From assembly GCF_004803405.1 (NCBI RefSeq), contig NZ_SSXI01000312.1, forward strand, positions 1 through 61,201: a DNA stretch of 61,201 nucleotides. The letters run 5' to 3'. This document shows, in pieces, positions 46,498 to 55,222 of this stretch; position 1 is the stretch's first letter; each line of letters begins with the position of its first letter. The translations under genes and the position numbers were made by a program. The notes under the pieces are model-generated. The model was not told the DNA's origin and made no database searches. It saw only the letters and a program-made list of their open reading frames with translations. The DNA is from Nocardioides sp. (GTDB lineage Bacteria > Actinomycetota > Actinomycetes > Propionibacteriales > Nocardioidaceae).

Positions 46498-47403
46498 ATG
46501 TTCAACCCAGCAAACCCGATCCCAGAGTGGACCGTCTCGACGATGCAGCGTGTCGCTGCCGAACCGACCCTCGCGGGTGCGGCGATCCGCTACGCCAATC
46601 TGGGCATCCCGGTGTTTCCCTGCGTCCCAGGTGGCAAGCAGCCTCTCACGCCGAACGGCTTCCACGACGCGACGTCCTCGGCCCGTGTCGTTCATCAGTG
46701 GTGGCAGCGAACACCCGACGCGAACATCGGTCTGCCCACCGGCGCCCGCACCAGCGTCCTCATCGTCGACGTCGATGTCCACTCCGGAGGCAGCGGGTTC
46801 GCTGCGTTCGAGCGAGCTCGCTCCGAAGGGCTCGCCGAGAACTGGGGCTGGTTGGTTCGCACTCCGTCAGGTGGGATTCACGCCTACTACCCCGCCGAGC
46901 CAGACGAGGAACAACGCTCCTGGCAGGCGCCTTCCGCCCACGTCGACTTCCGGGGCGATGGCGGCTACATCATCGCTCCCCCTTCGAGGATCGAGGTCGA
47001 CGGCGCGCTCAGGCCGTACGACGTCATCGCGGTCGCGACCCACCCGGCGAAGTCGCTGGACGCGGTCAGGCTTCGCCAGTTCCTGGAGCCCCCTCGTCGG
47101 CCTGTAGCACCGCCCTCGGGGCTTCCTCCGAAAGGTTGCCGCCCTGAGGCGCTGGCCAGAGTGGTCGCGCTGACTCCGGAAGGCGGTCGCAACCGCGCAC
47201 TCTTCTGGGCGTCATGCCGCATGGCCGAGGACGGCCAGAGCCGCGCGAACGCTGTCAGCTCCCTGATGCCCGCAGCCCAGCACGCCGGCCTTCCCGATCG
47301 GGAGATCGAGTCGACCATCGACTCCGCCTTCCGGACCGCTTCCCGGCTCGCCCCTGGGAGCCGCCTGGGCCCTACCCAGAGGAATGAGGCGATCCAGCTG
47401 TGA
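46498..47403 (+). CDS. Bifunctional DNA primase/polymerase (Prim-Pol) N-terminal domain protein
   Basis: A 301-residue protein with the archaeo-eukaryotic-type Prim-Pol fold. It has the family opening AIRYANLGIPVFPCVPGGKQ, DANIGLPTGARTSVLIVDVDVH (Asp-x-Asp metal ligands), TPSGGIHAYYP and VDFRGDGGYIIAPPS. The usual C-terminal helicase is missing, so it is a stand-alone primase/polymerase. It would prime replication of the element after excision or transfer. The ATG at 46498 is taken; the open frame begins earlier, but the extra residues are Pro/Arg noise across the region after the small gene. It overlaps the next gene by 4 bp. Confidence 0.85.
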   Translation: MFNPANPIPEWTVSTMQRVAAEPTLAGAAIRYANLGIPVFPCVPGGKQPLTPNGFHDATSSARVVHQWWQRTPDANIGLPTGARTSVLIVDVDVHSGGSGFAAFERARSEGLAENWGWLVRTPSGGIHAYYPAEPDEEQRSWQAPSAHVDFRGDGGYIIAPPSRIEVDGALRPYDVIAVATHPAKSLDAVRLRQFLEPPRRPVAPPSGLPPKGCRPEALARVVALTPEGGRNRALFWASCRMAEDGQSRANAVSSLMPAAQHAGLPDREIESTIDSAFRTASRLAPGSRLGPTQRNEAIQL

Positions 47404-47759
47404 ACACCCACGCCGAGTACCGCCGTCACAGCTACCGGCCGCCCGAGCCGCCGGAGCCGGCGCCGGTGCCGAACACCAAAGCGGGCGCGAGCACCCTCGC
47501 TCGCCACGGTGATCCGTCGTCGCTGCCCGCGACTGAAGCGCAGGCACCGCCGAAGGCACCCAAGGGCATCGCATGGGTTCGGCCGACCGAGCTCGCGTCG
47601 TACGTCACTCCGATGGTCGGGCGCGGCATCGACCTCCATGCCGAGTTGATCCGCCGCGCACGGCGTACTCGCGTTACGACGCGGCGGGCCCTCCAGCGAG
47701 GTGTCCCTTCCCCCGCGCCGACCCCGGCGGCACACCGGACGGAGGGACTGTCGCTGTGA
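47400..47759 (+). CDS. Hypothetical protein, Pro-rich N-terminus
   Basis: A 119-residue protein. The first 55 residues are Pro/Ala/Glu-rich and disordered. A short ordered part (GIAWVRPTELASYVTPMVGRGIDLHAELIRRARRT) follows. The GTG start overlaps the Prim-Pol stop, and its own stop overlaps the next GTG, so it is translated with them. There is no known domain. Confidence 0.65.
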   Translation: MNTHAEYRRHSYRPPEPPEPAPVPNTKAGASTLARHGDPSSLPATEAQAPPKAPKGIAWVRPTELASYVTPMVGRGIDLHAELIRRARRTRVTTRRALQRGVPSPAPTPAAHRTEGLSL

Positions 47760-48565
47760 AGCACTCATTCGAAACCGCGACTGGGCTGCGTCGACTTCTC
47801 GTCCGTCTACGGGTGTCCGGACCGAACGCATGGGAGTACGACGCCGAGGCCCACGACCTCATGCTTTACGCCGCCCGGAAGTATGAGGCGCTCGCGATCA
47901 AGCACCGCTGCGACCCAACCGCCGGAGCCGCGGCAGCCTTTGAGGCCATGCGGACCTACGCCGTCCGCACAGCTGACGACCCGTGGGCCGTCGTCACCAT
48001 GGCGGTCAAGGTCACGCTCATTGCCGAGGAGCGCGCCGACGGGCTCCTATGCTCCATCGACCAGGCCAGGCGGCCGGAGATCTCCAGGCACCACGACGTA
48101 CGCCGGTTCTGCGACACGGAAGCCGACCTGCCCAACTTCCTTCCCGCGCTCGCCGTCGAACCGTTCAACCCGGACGAGACTCCGCCGACGGGCGCCTACG
48201 AAGCGGTCGAAGCGACGATCGACCTCTTCACCGCGCTGGGCTGGCCGCGGGACACAGCCACGTGCACGCTCGACTACATCTCCGCCCGCCTCGTCGAGTC
48301 CGGATCACGTCCCAAGGCACACGCGGCCCTGCGGCGCGACCACACCGCGCGGGCACTCCTCGACATCGAGCAAGAGGCATGGTCGACGGTGCTGCGGATC
48401 GTGCTTGGCAATCCGAACCCCGACGAGGCCTGTACGTCGGACGGCCACGGCGTCCTTCTGCGACTTCTCATCGGCCACCCGGTCGCCGAACTCCTGGACG
48501 ACGACCTCCTGGTCTTCGAGATCAGCGAGACCGCTCCTCGACCGGAGGCTCGGATCCATGCCTGA
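47756..48565 (+). CDS. Conserved-looking hypothetical protein in the element operon
   Basis: A 269-residue soluble, mainly helical protein. Distinct stretches are RLRVSGPNAWEYDAEAHDLM, AAAAFEAMRTYAVRTADDPW and VLLRLLIGHPVAELLDDDLL. There is no signal peptide, helix across the membrane or known catalytic motif. The GTG at 47756 gives a 4-bp overlap with the previous stop, and the gene overlaps the ParB-like start by 8 bp. Function is unknown; context suggests replication or partition of the element. Confidence 0.7.
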   Translation: MKHSFETATGLRRLLVRLRVSGPNAWEYDAEAHDLMLYAARKYEALAIKHRCDPTAGAAAAFEAMRTYAVRTADDPWAVVTMAVKVTLIAEERADGLLCSIDQARRPEISRHHDVRRFCDTEADLPNFLPALAVEPFNPDETPPTGAYEAVEATIDLFTALGWPRDTATCTLDYISARLVESGSRPKAHAALRRDHTARALLDIEQEAWSTVLRIVLGNPNPDEACTSDGHGVLLRLLIGHPVAELLDDDLLVFEISETAPRPEARIHA

Positions 48566-49517
48566 CACCCGCGGCCACATCAAACTCGACCGAGCGCTCG
48601 ACTCGGTCACCGTCGGCGTCCGTCACCGCAAGGACCCCGGCGACCTCAAGCCACTCATGGAGTCGATCGAACGGCTCGGCCTGCTCCAGCCGATCACCAT
48701 CACCCCCGAGGGTGTGCTCGTGTGCGGGTGGCGGCGCCTGGAGGCCGTACGCCGGCTCGGCTGGCGCACCATGAATGTCTGGGTGCGGTCCGGGATCTCC
48801 GACAGGCTCTCGCTGCTGCTTGGCGAGCAGGATGAGAACCAGCTCCACAAGCCGCTCAACGAGCTCGAGAAGGCAGCGCTCTACCGAGAGCTGAAGGCGC
48901 TTCGAGCCGAGGACGCGGAGCGGCGGATGCAGGCGACCCAGTTCGGGGGCTCCGGGTCCGCACCCGGTGCGGAGCCGGGAGAGACCGGTGACGCCCGGTC
49001 ACAGGCGGCCATGGCGATCACCGGCAAGGCGTCGTACAACACCCACGAACGCGTCTGCGCGCTCATGGACTGGGCCTCCCGAAAGGCCACGCCACCGGAG
49101 ATCCGCGCGCTGGCGAACGACGCGCTGCAGAGGATCGAGCAGGGCGAGCCCGTGAAGCCGATCTACCTCAAGGTCAAGGAAGCCTTCGACCAGGCGCAAC
49201 AGCCTCAGCCGGAGGAGGAGACGGATCTCGCGCGGCTGGCTCGTGAGGCGCGCGAGCGTGCAGAGCGGGAGGTGCGCGACAAGGGCCGCAAGAACCTCAA
49301 GCGCAGCCACGGGCCAGGCAGCCACTTCCGCAGCGTTCGCTCGTTCAACCTCACCTGGACAGAGCTCGATGGCTGGACCGAGCTGTACGACGTCGACGCC
49401 CTGGCGGCCCAGCTCAGCCGCACTGACTGGGAGCGGTTCGACCGCGTCGTGACAGCGACGATCGCGTTCCGCGACCAACTTGTTGCCTCGAGGCGGCACG
49501 CCGCGACATCGGCATAG
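48558..49517 (+). CDS. ParB N-terminal domain (ParB/Srx nuclease-like) protein
   Basis: A 319-residue protein. Residues about 10-100 are a ParB-type N-terminal domain with LKPLMESIERLGLLQPITIT, VLVCGWRRLEAVRRLGW, and the following GEQDENQLHKPLNELEKAAL helix. A central HTH-like helical region follows (MAITGKASYNTHERVCALMD). The C-terminal part is charged (coiled coil around ARLAREARERAEREVRDKGR). It could be a plasmid-type partition or transcription factor of the element. The arginine-rich GWRRL motif is the CTP-binding Box II-type region. Confidence 0.8.
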   Translation: MPDTRGHIKLDRALDSVTVGVRHRKDPGDLKPLMESIERLGLLQPITITPEGVLVCGWRRLEAVRRLGWRTMNVWVRSGISDRLSLLLGEQDENQLHKPLNELEKAALYRELKALRAEDAERRMQATQFGGSGSAPGAEPGETGDARSQAAMAITGKASYNTHERVCALMDWASRKATPPEIRALANDALQRIEQGEPVKPIYLKVKEAFDQAQQPQPEEETDLARLAREARERAEREVRDKGRKNLKRSHGPGSHFRSVRSFNLTWTELDGWTELYDVDALAAQLSRTDWERFDRVVTATIAFRDQLVASRRHAATSA

Positions 49518-49563
49518 CCGGCGCACCTATCGGACGTCCCTGAACACGTCGCCCGGAGTTCCG

Positions 49564-50229
49564 ATGTCTAACCTGACTGGCCGCCAGATCATGCTTCTCC
49601 TGGGCTGCGCACTCGCCCTCATCACCGCGGCCGTCGGGGTCTACGGGCTCGTGCGAGGACCCGGCGAGACGGCCGCAGAGTCACCCGATGCCAGACAGAC
49701 AGAGGTCTGGGCTGTTGCTGATCCGACCGACGCTGCCGTCGGCCTGGAGAACCGGGCGCTCCCGCACACGACCGACCCCGTTGCCTACGCGCGTGCCGTG
49801 GCGGTCTCGCTGTTCGACTGGGACACAACTGCAGGGTTCCTTCCGACTGACTACACCTCGGCAGTCCTGGCCGACGCCGATCCCTCCGGTGAGGAGACGC
49901 CCGGCCTGCTGGCCGACGTTGCGACGTACCTCCCGACCGTGCAGCAATGGCTCGACCTCGGTGCGATGGAGGTGGAGCAGACCATCGAGGTCGATGAGGC
50001 GTACGTTCCCGACTCCTGGTCCGACGCCGTCGAGCAAGCACACGGGCATCTGCGCCCAGGGACGACAGCCGTGACCATCATGGGTACCCGTCAGCGCACC
50101 GGAGTTTGGAACGGCGAGGTGGCCGAGTCGTCGTACCCGATCTCTTTCACGATCTTCGTCGCCTGTCAGCCGTCCTTCGAGCGCTGCCACGTCCTGCGCC
50201 TCTCCGAGCTCGACAATCCGCTGAGGTGA
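49564..50229 (+). CDS. Bitopic membrane protein, VirB8/TcpC-like position
   Basis: A 221-residue protein with one N-terminal helix (IMLLLGCALALITAAVGVYG, about 8-27) and an extracellular domain that includes AYARAVAVSLFDWDTTAGFL, TVQQWLDLGAMEVEQTIEV and a final Cys pair (FVACQPSFERCHVL). The single helix plus NTF2-size exported domain and the place before VirB2/VirB6-like genes suggest a VirB8-like assembly factor. The sequence alone does not prove it. The start ATG 49564 follows a CGGAG site. Confidence 0.6.
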   Translation: MSNLTGRQIMLLLGCALALITAAVGVYGLVRGPGETAAESPDARQTEVWAVADPTDAAVGLENRALPHTTDPVAYARAVAVSLFDWDTTAGFLPTDYTSAVLADADPSGEETPGLLADVATYLPTVQQWLDLGAMEVEQTIEVDEAYVPDSWSDAVEQAHGHLRPGTTAVTIMGTRQRTGVWNGEVAESSYPISFTIFVACQPSFERCHVLRLSELDNPLR

Positions 50230-50235
50230 GCCCGG

Positions 50236-51354
50236 ATGGGCATGAAGGTCCTCGCCGTCGGCGCCGCAGCCGCAGTCCTACTTGCGCCTGGAGCCGCAGT
50301 CCTCGGGGTGGCAACACTCGTGAGCCCGGCAGCCGCAGGATCAGGCAGCTGCATGTGGGACGGCCAGGTGGCCTCGAGCCTCGGCGTTTCTGGCCCTGTC
50401 CCGGAGGGGCTTTCCGCCACGAACACCCACGGCGAGACAGTCACCCTCAACAAGCAGCAGCTCACGCGGGCAGCGACGATCACCGCCGTCGGCAACCAGC
50501 AGCAGATCCCGGCGCGCGGTCAGCTCATCGCGATCATGACCGCCCTGACGGAGTCCTCCCTCCGAGCCCTGTCGAACACGAGCGCTTACCCCAATTCCGC
50601 GAACATCCCCAACGACGGTGACGGCAGCGACCACGACTCCGTCGGCATGTTCCAACAGAGACCGGCCGCAGGCTGGGGAACCGTCGAGAACCTTATGGAC
50701 CCGGTCTGGTCGTCCCGTGCCTTCTACGGCGGGCCCAACGGACCCAACCATGGGTCTCCGCGCGGGCTCCTCGACATCGACGGCTGGCAGTCGATGGATC
50801 CTGGCGCCGCAGCGCAGGCGGTGCAGGTCTCCGCGTATCCGGATCGGTACGCGGTCAACCAGCCGATCGCCGAGAAGGTGCTGAGCGCTCTCAGCGGCGT
50901 CTCGCTCACCAGCGACCTGGACTGTGCCCAGCCCGCCACCGAGCCTCCCACGAACCTCCCGCCCGGTTTCCCTGGAGCCTTCGTCACGGCCGCAGCCACA
51001 CAGCTCGGCAAGCCGTACGTCTGGGGCGGCGGCGACTTCAACGGACCAACCGGAGGCGGGTTCGACTGCTCGGGCCTCGTTCTCCACGCGGCGTATCAAG
51101 CATCCGGCGGCCGGATCCGCCTCCCCCACTACAGCGGCTCCCAGATCCACGCCGGACAAGGCGTCGCCTGGAGCAACAAGAGACCCGGAGACCTGATCTT
51201 CTTCAGCTATCCCGGCGCCGACGGGCCGCACCACGTGGCGATCTACGTCGGGGGCGAACGGATCCTGCATGCGCCCCGGACCGGCGACGTCGTCCGCTAC
51301 GGAACGATCGGTGAGTTCGCGGGTGAGGTCATGACGGTTCGCCGGCTGGGTTGA
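50236..51354 (+). CDS. NlpC/P60 peptidoglycan hydrolase with lytic-transglycosylase-like N-terminal domain
   Basis: A 372-residue exported hydrolase. It has a signal/anchor sequence (about 1-34) and an SLT-like domain (about 65-215) with Glu106 in ALTESSLRALSN and DSVGMFQQRPAAGWG. The NlpC/P60 domain is about 245-372: Cys278 in GGFDCSGLV, His332/His333 in PHHVAIYVGG, and His345. It opens peptidoglycan locally for the transfer channel, the role of VirB1/TcpG proteins. It overlaps the next gene by 4 bp; GAGGTG lies before the ATG. Confidence 0.88.
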   Translation: MGMKVLAVGAAAAVLLAPGAAVLGVATLVSPAAAGSGSCMWDGQVASSLGVSGPVPEGLSATNTHGETVTLNKQQLTRAATITAVGNQQQIPARGQLIAIMTALTESSLRALSNTSAYPNSANIPNDGDGSDHDSVGMFQQRPAAGWGTVENLMDPVWSSRAFYGGPNGPNHGSPRGLLDIDGWQSMDPGAAAQAVQVSAYPDRYAVNQPIAEKVLSALSGVSLTSDLDCAQPATEPPTNLPPGFPGAFVTAAATQLGKPYVWGGGDFNGPTGGGFDCSGLVLHAAYQASGGRIRLPHYSGSQIHAGQGVAWSNKRPGDLIFFSYPGADGPHHVAIYVGGERILHAPRTGDVVRYGTIGEFAGEVMTVRRLG

Positions 51355-51719
51355 CCGCCAGGAAGTGGCCACCGTTTGAGGACTCGACCCGCAAGCTGCG
51401 CTCGGTCTCTGCGGCGCACCTGAGGACCATGAGCCCACGCAATCTGGTCCGGGCTGACGTCGGCCCAGACTTCGGTGCAGTCGGCGGCGCCGGTGACCTC
51501 CGAGCCATCGTCGGCGCGCTCTTGACCTATGGCCTGATCATCGCCGTACTCATCCTCGTGACCTCGGCTACGACCTGGGCAATCGCGTCCAACTCCGGTA
51601 GCTGGCACACCGCCCAGAAGGCCAAGGTCGGCTGCTTCGTCTCCATCGGCGGCGCCACGCTCACCGGCGCCGCGCTGGCTTGGGCGAACTGGCTGCTGGA
51701 CATCGGCGCACACCTCTAG
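51351..51719 (+). CDS. Small two-helix membrane protein, VirB2/DUF6112-like (first copy)
   Basis: 122 residues from a TTG that overlaps the previous stop (TTGA). The conserved core begins near ATG 51429 (MSPRNLVRADVGPDFGAVGG) and has two helices (AIVGALLTYGLIIAVLILVT and GCFVSIGGATLTGAALAWAN) around a short basic loop. This is the TrbC/VirB2-like or DUF6112 layout of actinobacterial conjugation clusters. If ATG 51429 is the true start, the protein is 96 residues. It probably forms the pilus or channel subunit of the T4SS. Confidence 0.7.
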   Translation: MTARKWPPFEDSTRKLRSVSAAHLRTMSPRNLVRADVGPDFGAVGGAGDLRAIVGALLTYGLIIAVLILVTSATTWAIASNSGSWHTAQKAKVGCFVSIGGATLTGAALAWANWLLDIGAHL

Positions 51720-51751
51720 GACGTCCGCCCGTCCGACGTCTGGAGTCCCCG

Positions 51752-52057
51752 ATGGACCTTCTCAATGCAACTCTCCTGCTTCCCCTCGACATCCAGATCG
51801 ATCCGAACTCCAACGGACTGCCTGGGATCGGCCAGCTCAAGAAGATCGTCGGAGCCTCGATGACGGTCGGGCTGGTCCTCGCCGTACTGGCGCTGATCAT
51901 CTCGGCCATCGTGTGGGCGCTGGGAGCCAACTCGTCCAACCCGCATCTCGCGGGGCGCGGCAAGCTCGGCGTTCTCGTAGCCCTGGGCGCCGCTATCGTC
52001 TGCGGCGCCTCCGTGACGCTGGTGAACTTCTTCTGGAACGTCGGCCAGCAGGTCTAA
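51752..52057 (+). CDS. Small two-helix membrane protein, VirB2-like (second copy)
   Basis: A 101-residue protein with IQIDPNSNGLPGIGQLKKIV, then two helices (MTVGLVLAVLALIISAIVWA and LGVLVALGAAIVCGASVTLV). It shares the layout, the helix-loop-helix spacing and the ILxxAxxWAxxxNSSNPH... pattern with the preceding gene. Paralogous VirB2-like pairs are common in actinobacterial elements. It is followed after 10 bp by the VirB6-like gene. Confidence 0.72.
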   Translation: MDLLNATLLLPLDIQIDPNSNGLPGIGQLKKIVGASMTVGLVLAVLALIISAIVWALGANSSNPHLAGRGKLGVLVALGAAIVCGASVTLVNFFWNVGQQV

Positions 52058-52067
52058 GGGATCGATC

Positions 52068-53375
52068 ATGGGTGTCTGCGACGTGCCGGTGATCCACGAG
52101 GTCTGCAACGCCGCCGGTGACGCGGCGGGTGCGGTCGTGACAGCGCCGTTCGACTGGCTCGCCCAGGGCATGGGCGGCGCGGCCGAGTGGATGTTCACCT
52201 CCGTCTGGAAGGTCATCGACACCACCACCTTCGTCGACGTGACCAGCGGGGAGTACACGAATGTCTACAACATCATGTTCGGCGTCGGCGTCTTCGTAAT
52301 GCTCGGCTTCTTCATGCTCCAGGTCATCGGCGGCATGATCCGGCGCGACCCAGCCGCGCTCTCCAGAGCCGCGCTCGGACTCGCGAAATCGATCCTCGGA
52401 TCCTTCGTCGCCCTCGCACTCCTCGGGACGGCTCTCGAGATCACCGACCAACTCTGCATCGGCATCGTCAACGCCGCCGGAACGAACATGAACGAGATGG
52501 GCGACAAGGTCGCCGTACTCGCCGCCGGACTCGGCGCCATCAACCTCAGCGCCCCAGGCGCTGGTGCGATCCTGACGATCTTCCTCTCCAGCCTCGCGAT
52601 CATCGGCGCGATGGTGGTCTGGATCAGCCTCCTGATCCGCAAGGCCCTCCTGCTCATCGCGATCGTGTTCGCGCCCATCGCCCTCGCCGGGTCCAGCTGG
52701 GACCACACCCGCACCTGGCTCAGCCGCTGGGCGACCTTCGTGATCGCGATGATCCTCTCGAAGGTCGTCCTGGTGGTGATCTTCCTACTTGCCACCGCTC
52801 AGGTATCGGCTCCGATCGACGCGGACCTGGAATCCGTCAGTCAGCCGATGGCCGGGGTGGTGCTGATGCTGATGGCCGGGTTCGCGCCGTACCTGACTTA
52901 CAAGGCCATCGCCTTCATGGGCTTCGACGTGTACCACGCGATGTCGGCCGAACAGGAGGCCAAGGCGTCGCTGAACCGGCCGATGCCGATCCCGCTCTCG
53001 CGCCGCACCGGCAGCGAGCCCGCCAAGATCCTCGGGGACGGCGACGGCAGTACGACCACCGGCGGATCGCCCGCGGTCACGCCCACGGCGAGCGGTGGCG
53101 GACCGGCCGGGACCACATCAGGCGGCGCCACCGCTGGCGGCGGTTCCGGTGGCTCTACGGCTGCCGCTGGCTCGGGTGGCGCCGCCGCCACGGGCGGTGC
53201 GGTCGCCGCGGGCGCGGTCGTGGCGAAGGAAGCGGCTGCTGCTGGGCCGCGTCTCGGAGGCTTCGTCGCCGCCGAGGCGACCGGCCAAGCCCAGTCCCAC
53301 GATTCGGCGGCGCCGTCGAAGGTCCCTCCGCCGGTCGCGGACTCGACGCTTGCCGAGACCGCCGGACGGAAGTGA
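52068..53375 (+). CDS. VirB6/TrbL-like polytopic conjugation protein
   Basis: A 435-residue protein with about six hydrophobic helices between residues 65 and 300 (MFGVGVFVMLGFFMLQVIGG, LTIFLSSLAIIGAMVVWISL, LLLIAIVFAPIALAGSSWDH among them). A Ser/Gly/Ala/Thr low-complexity tail occupies the last 110 residues. The number and position of helices and the FAPIALA region match the VirB6/TrbL-like channel protein. The start is ATG 52068 with AAGGGA upstream. Confidence 0.82.
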   Translation: MGVCDVPVIHEVCNAAGDAAGAVVTAPFDWLAQGMGGAAEWMFTSVWKVIDTTTFVDVTSGEYTNVYNIMFGVGVFVMLGFFMLQVIGGMIRRDPAALSRAALGLAKSILGSFVALALLGTALEITDQLCIGIVNAAGTNMNEMGDKVAVLAAGLGAINLSAPGAGAILTIFLSSLAIIGAMVVWISLLIRKALLLIAIVFAPIALAGSSWDHTRTWLSRWATFVIAMILSKVVLVVIFLLATAQVSAPIDADLESVSQPMAGVVLMLMAGFAPYLTYKAIAFMGFDVYHAMSAEQEAKASLNRPMPIPLSRRTGSEPAKILGDGDGSTTTGGSPAVTPTASGGGPAGTTSGGATAGGGSGGSTAAAGSGGAAATGGAVAAGAVVAKEAAAAGPRLGGFVAAEATGQAQSHDSAAPSKVPPPVADSTLAETAGRK

Positions 53376-53381
53376 TCGGCA

Positions 53382-54833
53382 GTGAGTACGTCGAGCAGCG
53401 CCGAACCGTCGCTGACACCGATCAAGTTCTCGCGGCTGACCAAGCGCGGGATCCTCCTCGGCTTGTCAGGTCCGCAGCTCGTGATGGCGAGCCTGGCCGC
53501 CGGCACCCTGATCCTGGGTCTCTATCTGGGCGCGGTCGTCATGACCTTCCCGATCATCCTCGTCTTCGTCGTGCTCGCATTCGTCGGCGTCGGTGGCCGG
53601 AAGATCATCGAGTGGGGACCCATCGGGGCACGCTGGCTCTGGCGCTCCGCCGGAGGTCAACTGCTGTATCGCCGCCGGGTGGCCAAGCCGCGCCCGGCAG
53701 GAACGCTCGCGCTCCCGGGCGACGCCGCACGGCTCAGGCAGTGGGTCGATCCGGAAACCGGGGCGGTCATGGTCCACGACCCGCACGCCGCCACGCTGAC
53801 CGCAATCGTCGGTGTCTCCCACCCCGCCTTCGTGCTCCTCGACCCTGCTGAGCAGGAACGTCGGGTGGTCAGCTGGGGGCGCGTGCTCGCGACCGCCTGC
53901 CGATCCGGACGCCTGGCGTCGCTTCAGGTCATGGAGCGCACCCTGCCCGACTCCGGCAAGGGCCTCGCGGACTGGTGGGAGCAACATGGGAACCGCTCCG
54001 AGACGTGGGCAGCGACGACGTATGGCGAGCTCGTCGACCGCGCCGGTCCAGCTGGCGAGCGTCACGCCAGCACCATCTCGATCTCGCTCGACATCAAGAC
54101 GGCTGGTCGGGCGATCCGGGCCGCAGGTGGCGGGAACCGCGGCGCTGCCGCGGTACTCCGCCAGGAGATGGCGACTACGCTCGCGGCCCTTCGGTCCGCA
54201 GACCTCTCCCCCTCGGACTGGCTTACGCCTGGCGACCTTGCCCTCATTCTTCGCTCGGCCTACGACCCGGCCGTCGCCGGCGCCTTGGAGCGGCACGGCG
54301 ATGTCGGCCGTGATCTGGCGACAGCCGGCCCGGTAGCTGTGACCGAGTCGTGGGGGAGCCTTCGTAGCGACTCGGCGCACCACTGCGTTCTCTGGATCAG
54401 CGAGTGGCCGCGCTCACTGGTCTTCCCTGGCTTCCTCGCACCGCTCCTCCTCTCTTCTGGGATCCGGCGGACATTCTCGAGCCTCTACACGCCAATGCGC
54501 ACAGACAGAGCGGCTCGGGACATCCGCAGGAAGAAGACGGAGTGCATCTCCGACGCCGCCCAGCGACAGAAGATCGGGCAGATCGAGGACGCACAGCAGG
54601 CGGCTGAATACCAGGACGTCCTCCAACAGGAGGCGGACCTGACCGCCGGCCACGGCGTGCTCCGGGCCACTGGCTTCGTCGCCGTCAGCGCGAGCGATCC
54701 TGACGAGCTCGAGCGCGCCGTCGCTGCGATCGAGCAAGCAGCGATCCAAGCGTCATGCGAGACCCGTCGGCTCTGGGGACAGCAGGCTCAGGGCTTTGCC
54801 GTAGCCGCGCTGCCACTCGCGCGCGGCGTCTAG
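53382..54833 (+). CDS. SCO6880-family conjugation protein (VirB3/VirB4 N-terminal-like)
   Basis: A 483-residue protein. Two close N-terminal helices (LVMASLAAGTLILGLYLGAV and FPIILVFVVLAFVGVGGRKI) are followed by a long cytoplasmic part, with GKGLADWWEQHGNRSETWAA and ISISLDIKTAGRAIRAAGGG. It has no Walker motif. SCO6880-type proteins of actinobacterial elements correspond to VirB3 plus the N-terminal part of VirB4, and here the ATPase part is a separate gene further right. The GTG at 53382 is 6 bp after the previous stop. Confidence 0.82.
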   Translation: MSTSSSAEPSLTPIKFSRLTKRGILLGLSGPQLVMASLAAGTLILGLYLGAVVMTFPIILVFVVLAFVGVGGRKIIEWGPIGARWLWRSAGGQLLYRRRVAKPRPAGTLALPGDAARLRQWVDPETGAVMVHDPHAATLTAIVGVSHPAFVLLDPAEQERRVVSWGRVLATACRSGRLASLQVMERTLPDSGKGLADWWEQHGNRSETWAATTYGELVDRAGPAGERHASTISISLDIKTAGRAIRAAGGGNRGAAAVLRQEMATTLAALRSADLSPSDWLTPGDLALILRSAYDPAVAGALERHGDVGRDLATAGPVAVTESWGSLRSDSAHHCVLWISEWPRSLVFPGFLAPLLLSSGIRRTFSSLYTPMRTDRAARDIRRKKTECISDAAQRQKIGQIEDAQQAAEYQDVLQQEADLTAGHGVLRATGFVAVSASDPDELERAVAAIEQAAIQASCETRRLWGQQAQGFAVAALPLARGV

Positions 54834-54903
54834 AGACGCCGGAACCACCTTGAAATCTCGATTCCGGGGACAACGGCCGACGGCATAATCCAGGATTCTG
54901 CCC

Positions 54904-54939
54904 AGACCCCGCAGGTGACCCGAGACGCCTGCGGGGTCT
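54904..54939 (+). terminator. Strong hairpin between conjugation genes
   Basis: A perfect 12-bp stem (agaccccgcagg at 54904-54915 and its complement at 54928-54939) encloses a 12-nt loop and is followed by TCTGTTCC. The stem is that of an intrinsic terminator, although the T-run is short. It sits between the SCO6880 gene and the small zinc-finger gene, so it may attenuate rather than end transcription of the conjugation operon. Confidence 0.6.
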
Positions 54940-55051
54940 TCTGTTCCCCGGAACGTGTCGGGCGTCCGGCGTAACCTTCTGGCCATGGCCGAGATCCCGC
55001 ACCAACCCCGCCCTCCGTGGCGGGTGTTGTTCACGGATCGGAGTCGTCACC

Positions 55052-55216
55052 ATGGCGCACTCGCCTCACCGGCAGCACAAGGGCTGCCAGCTCTGTAAGC
55101 CTCACAAGAACCGCCGCAACGGACGCGCAGTGCGCGAGCCTTGGCCCGTGCTTCGCAAGACCGGCAAGCGTCGCCGTGTCCGCCGCCGGGATATCGGCGA
55201 CGCCGCCGACGAGTAG
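55052..55216 (+). CDS. Tiny basic zinc-knuckle-like protein (54 aa)
   Basis: A 54-residue protein MAHSPHRQHKGCQLCKPHKN... ending in DIGDAADE. It has one CxxC pair with flanking histidines (KGCQLCKPHK) and a very basic middle (RKTGKRRRVRRRD). The ATG at 55052 is the only plausible start. It may bind RNA or DNA, or act as a small adaptor of the transfer operon. It is too short for confident family assignment. Confidence 0.55.
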   Translation: MAHSPHRQHKGCQLCKPHKNRRNGRAVREPWPVLRKTGKRRRVRRRDIGDAADE

Positions 55217-55222
55217 GCCGGC

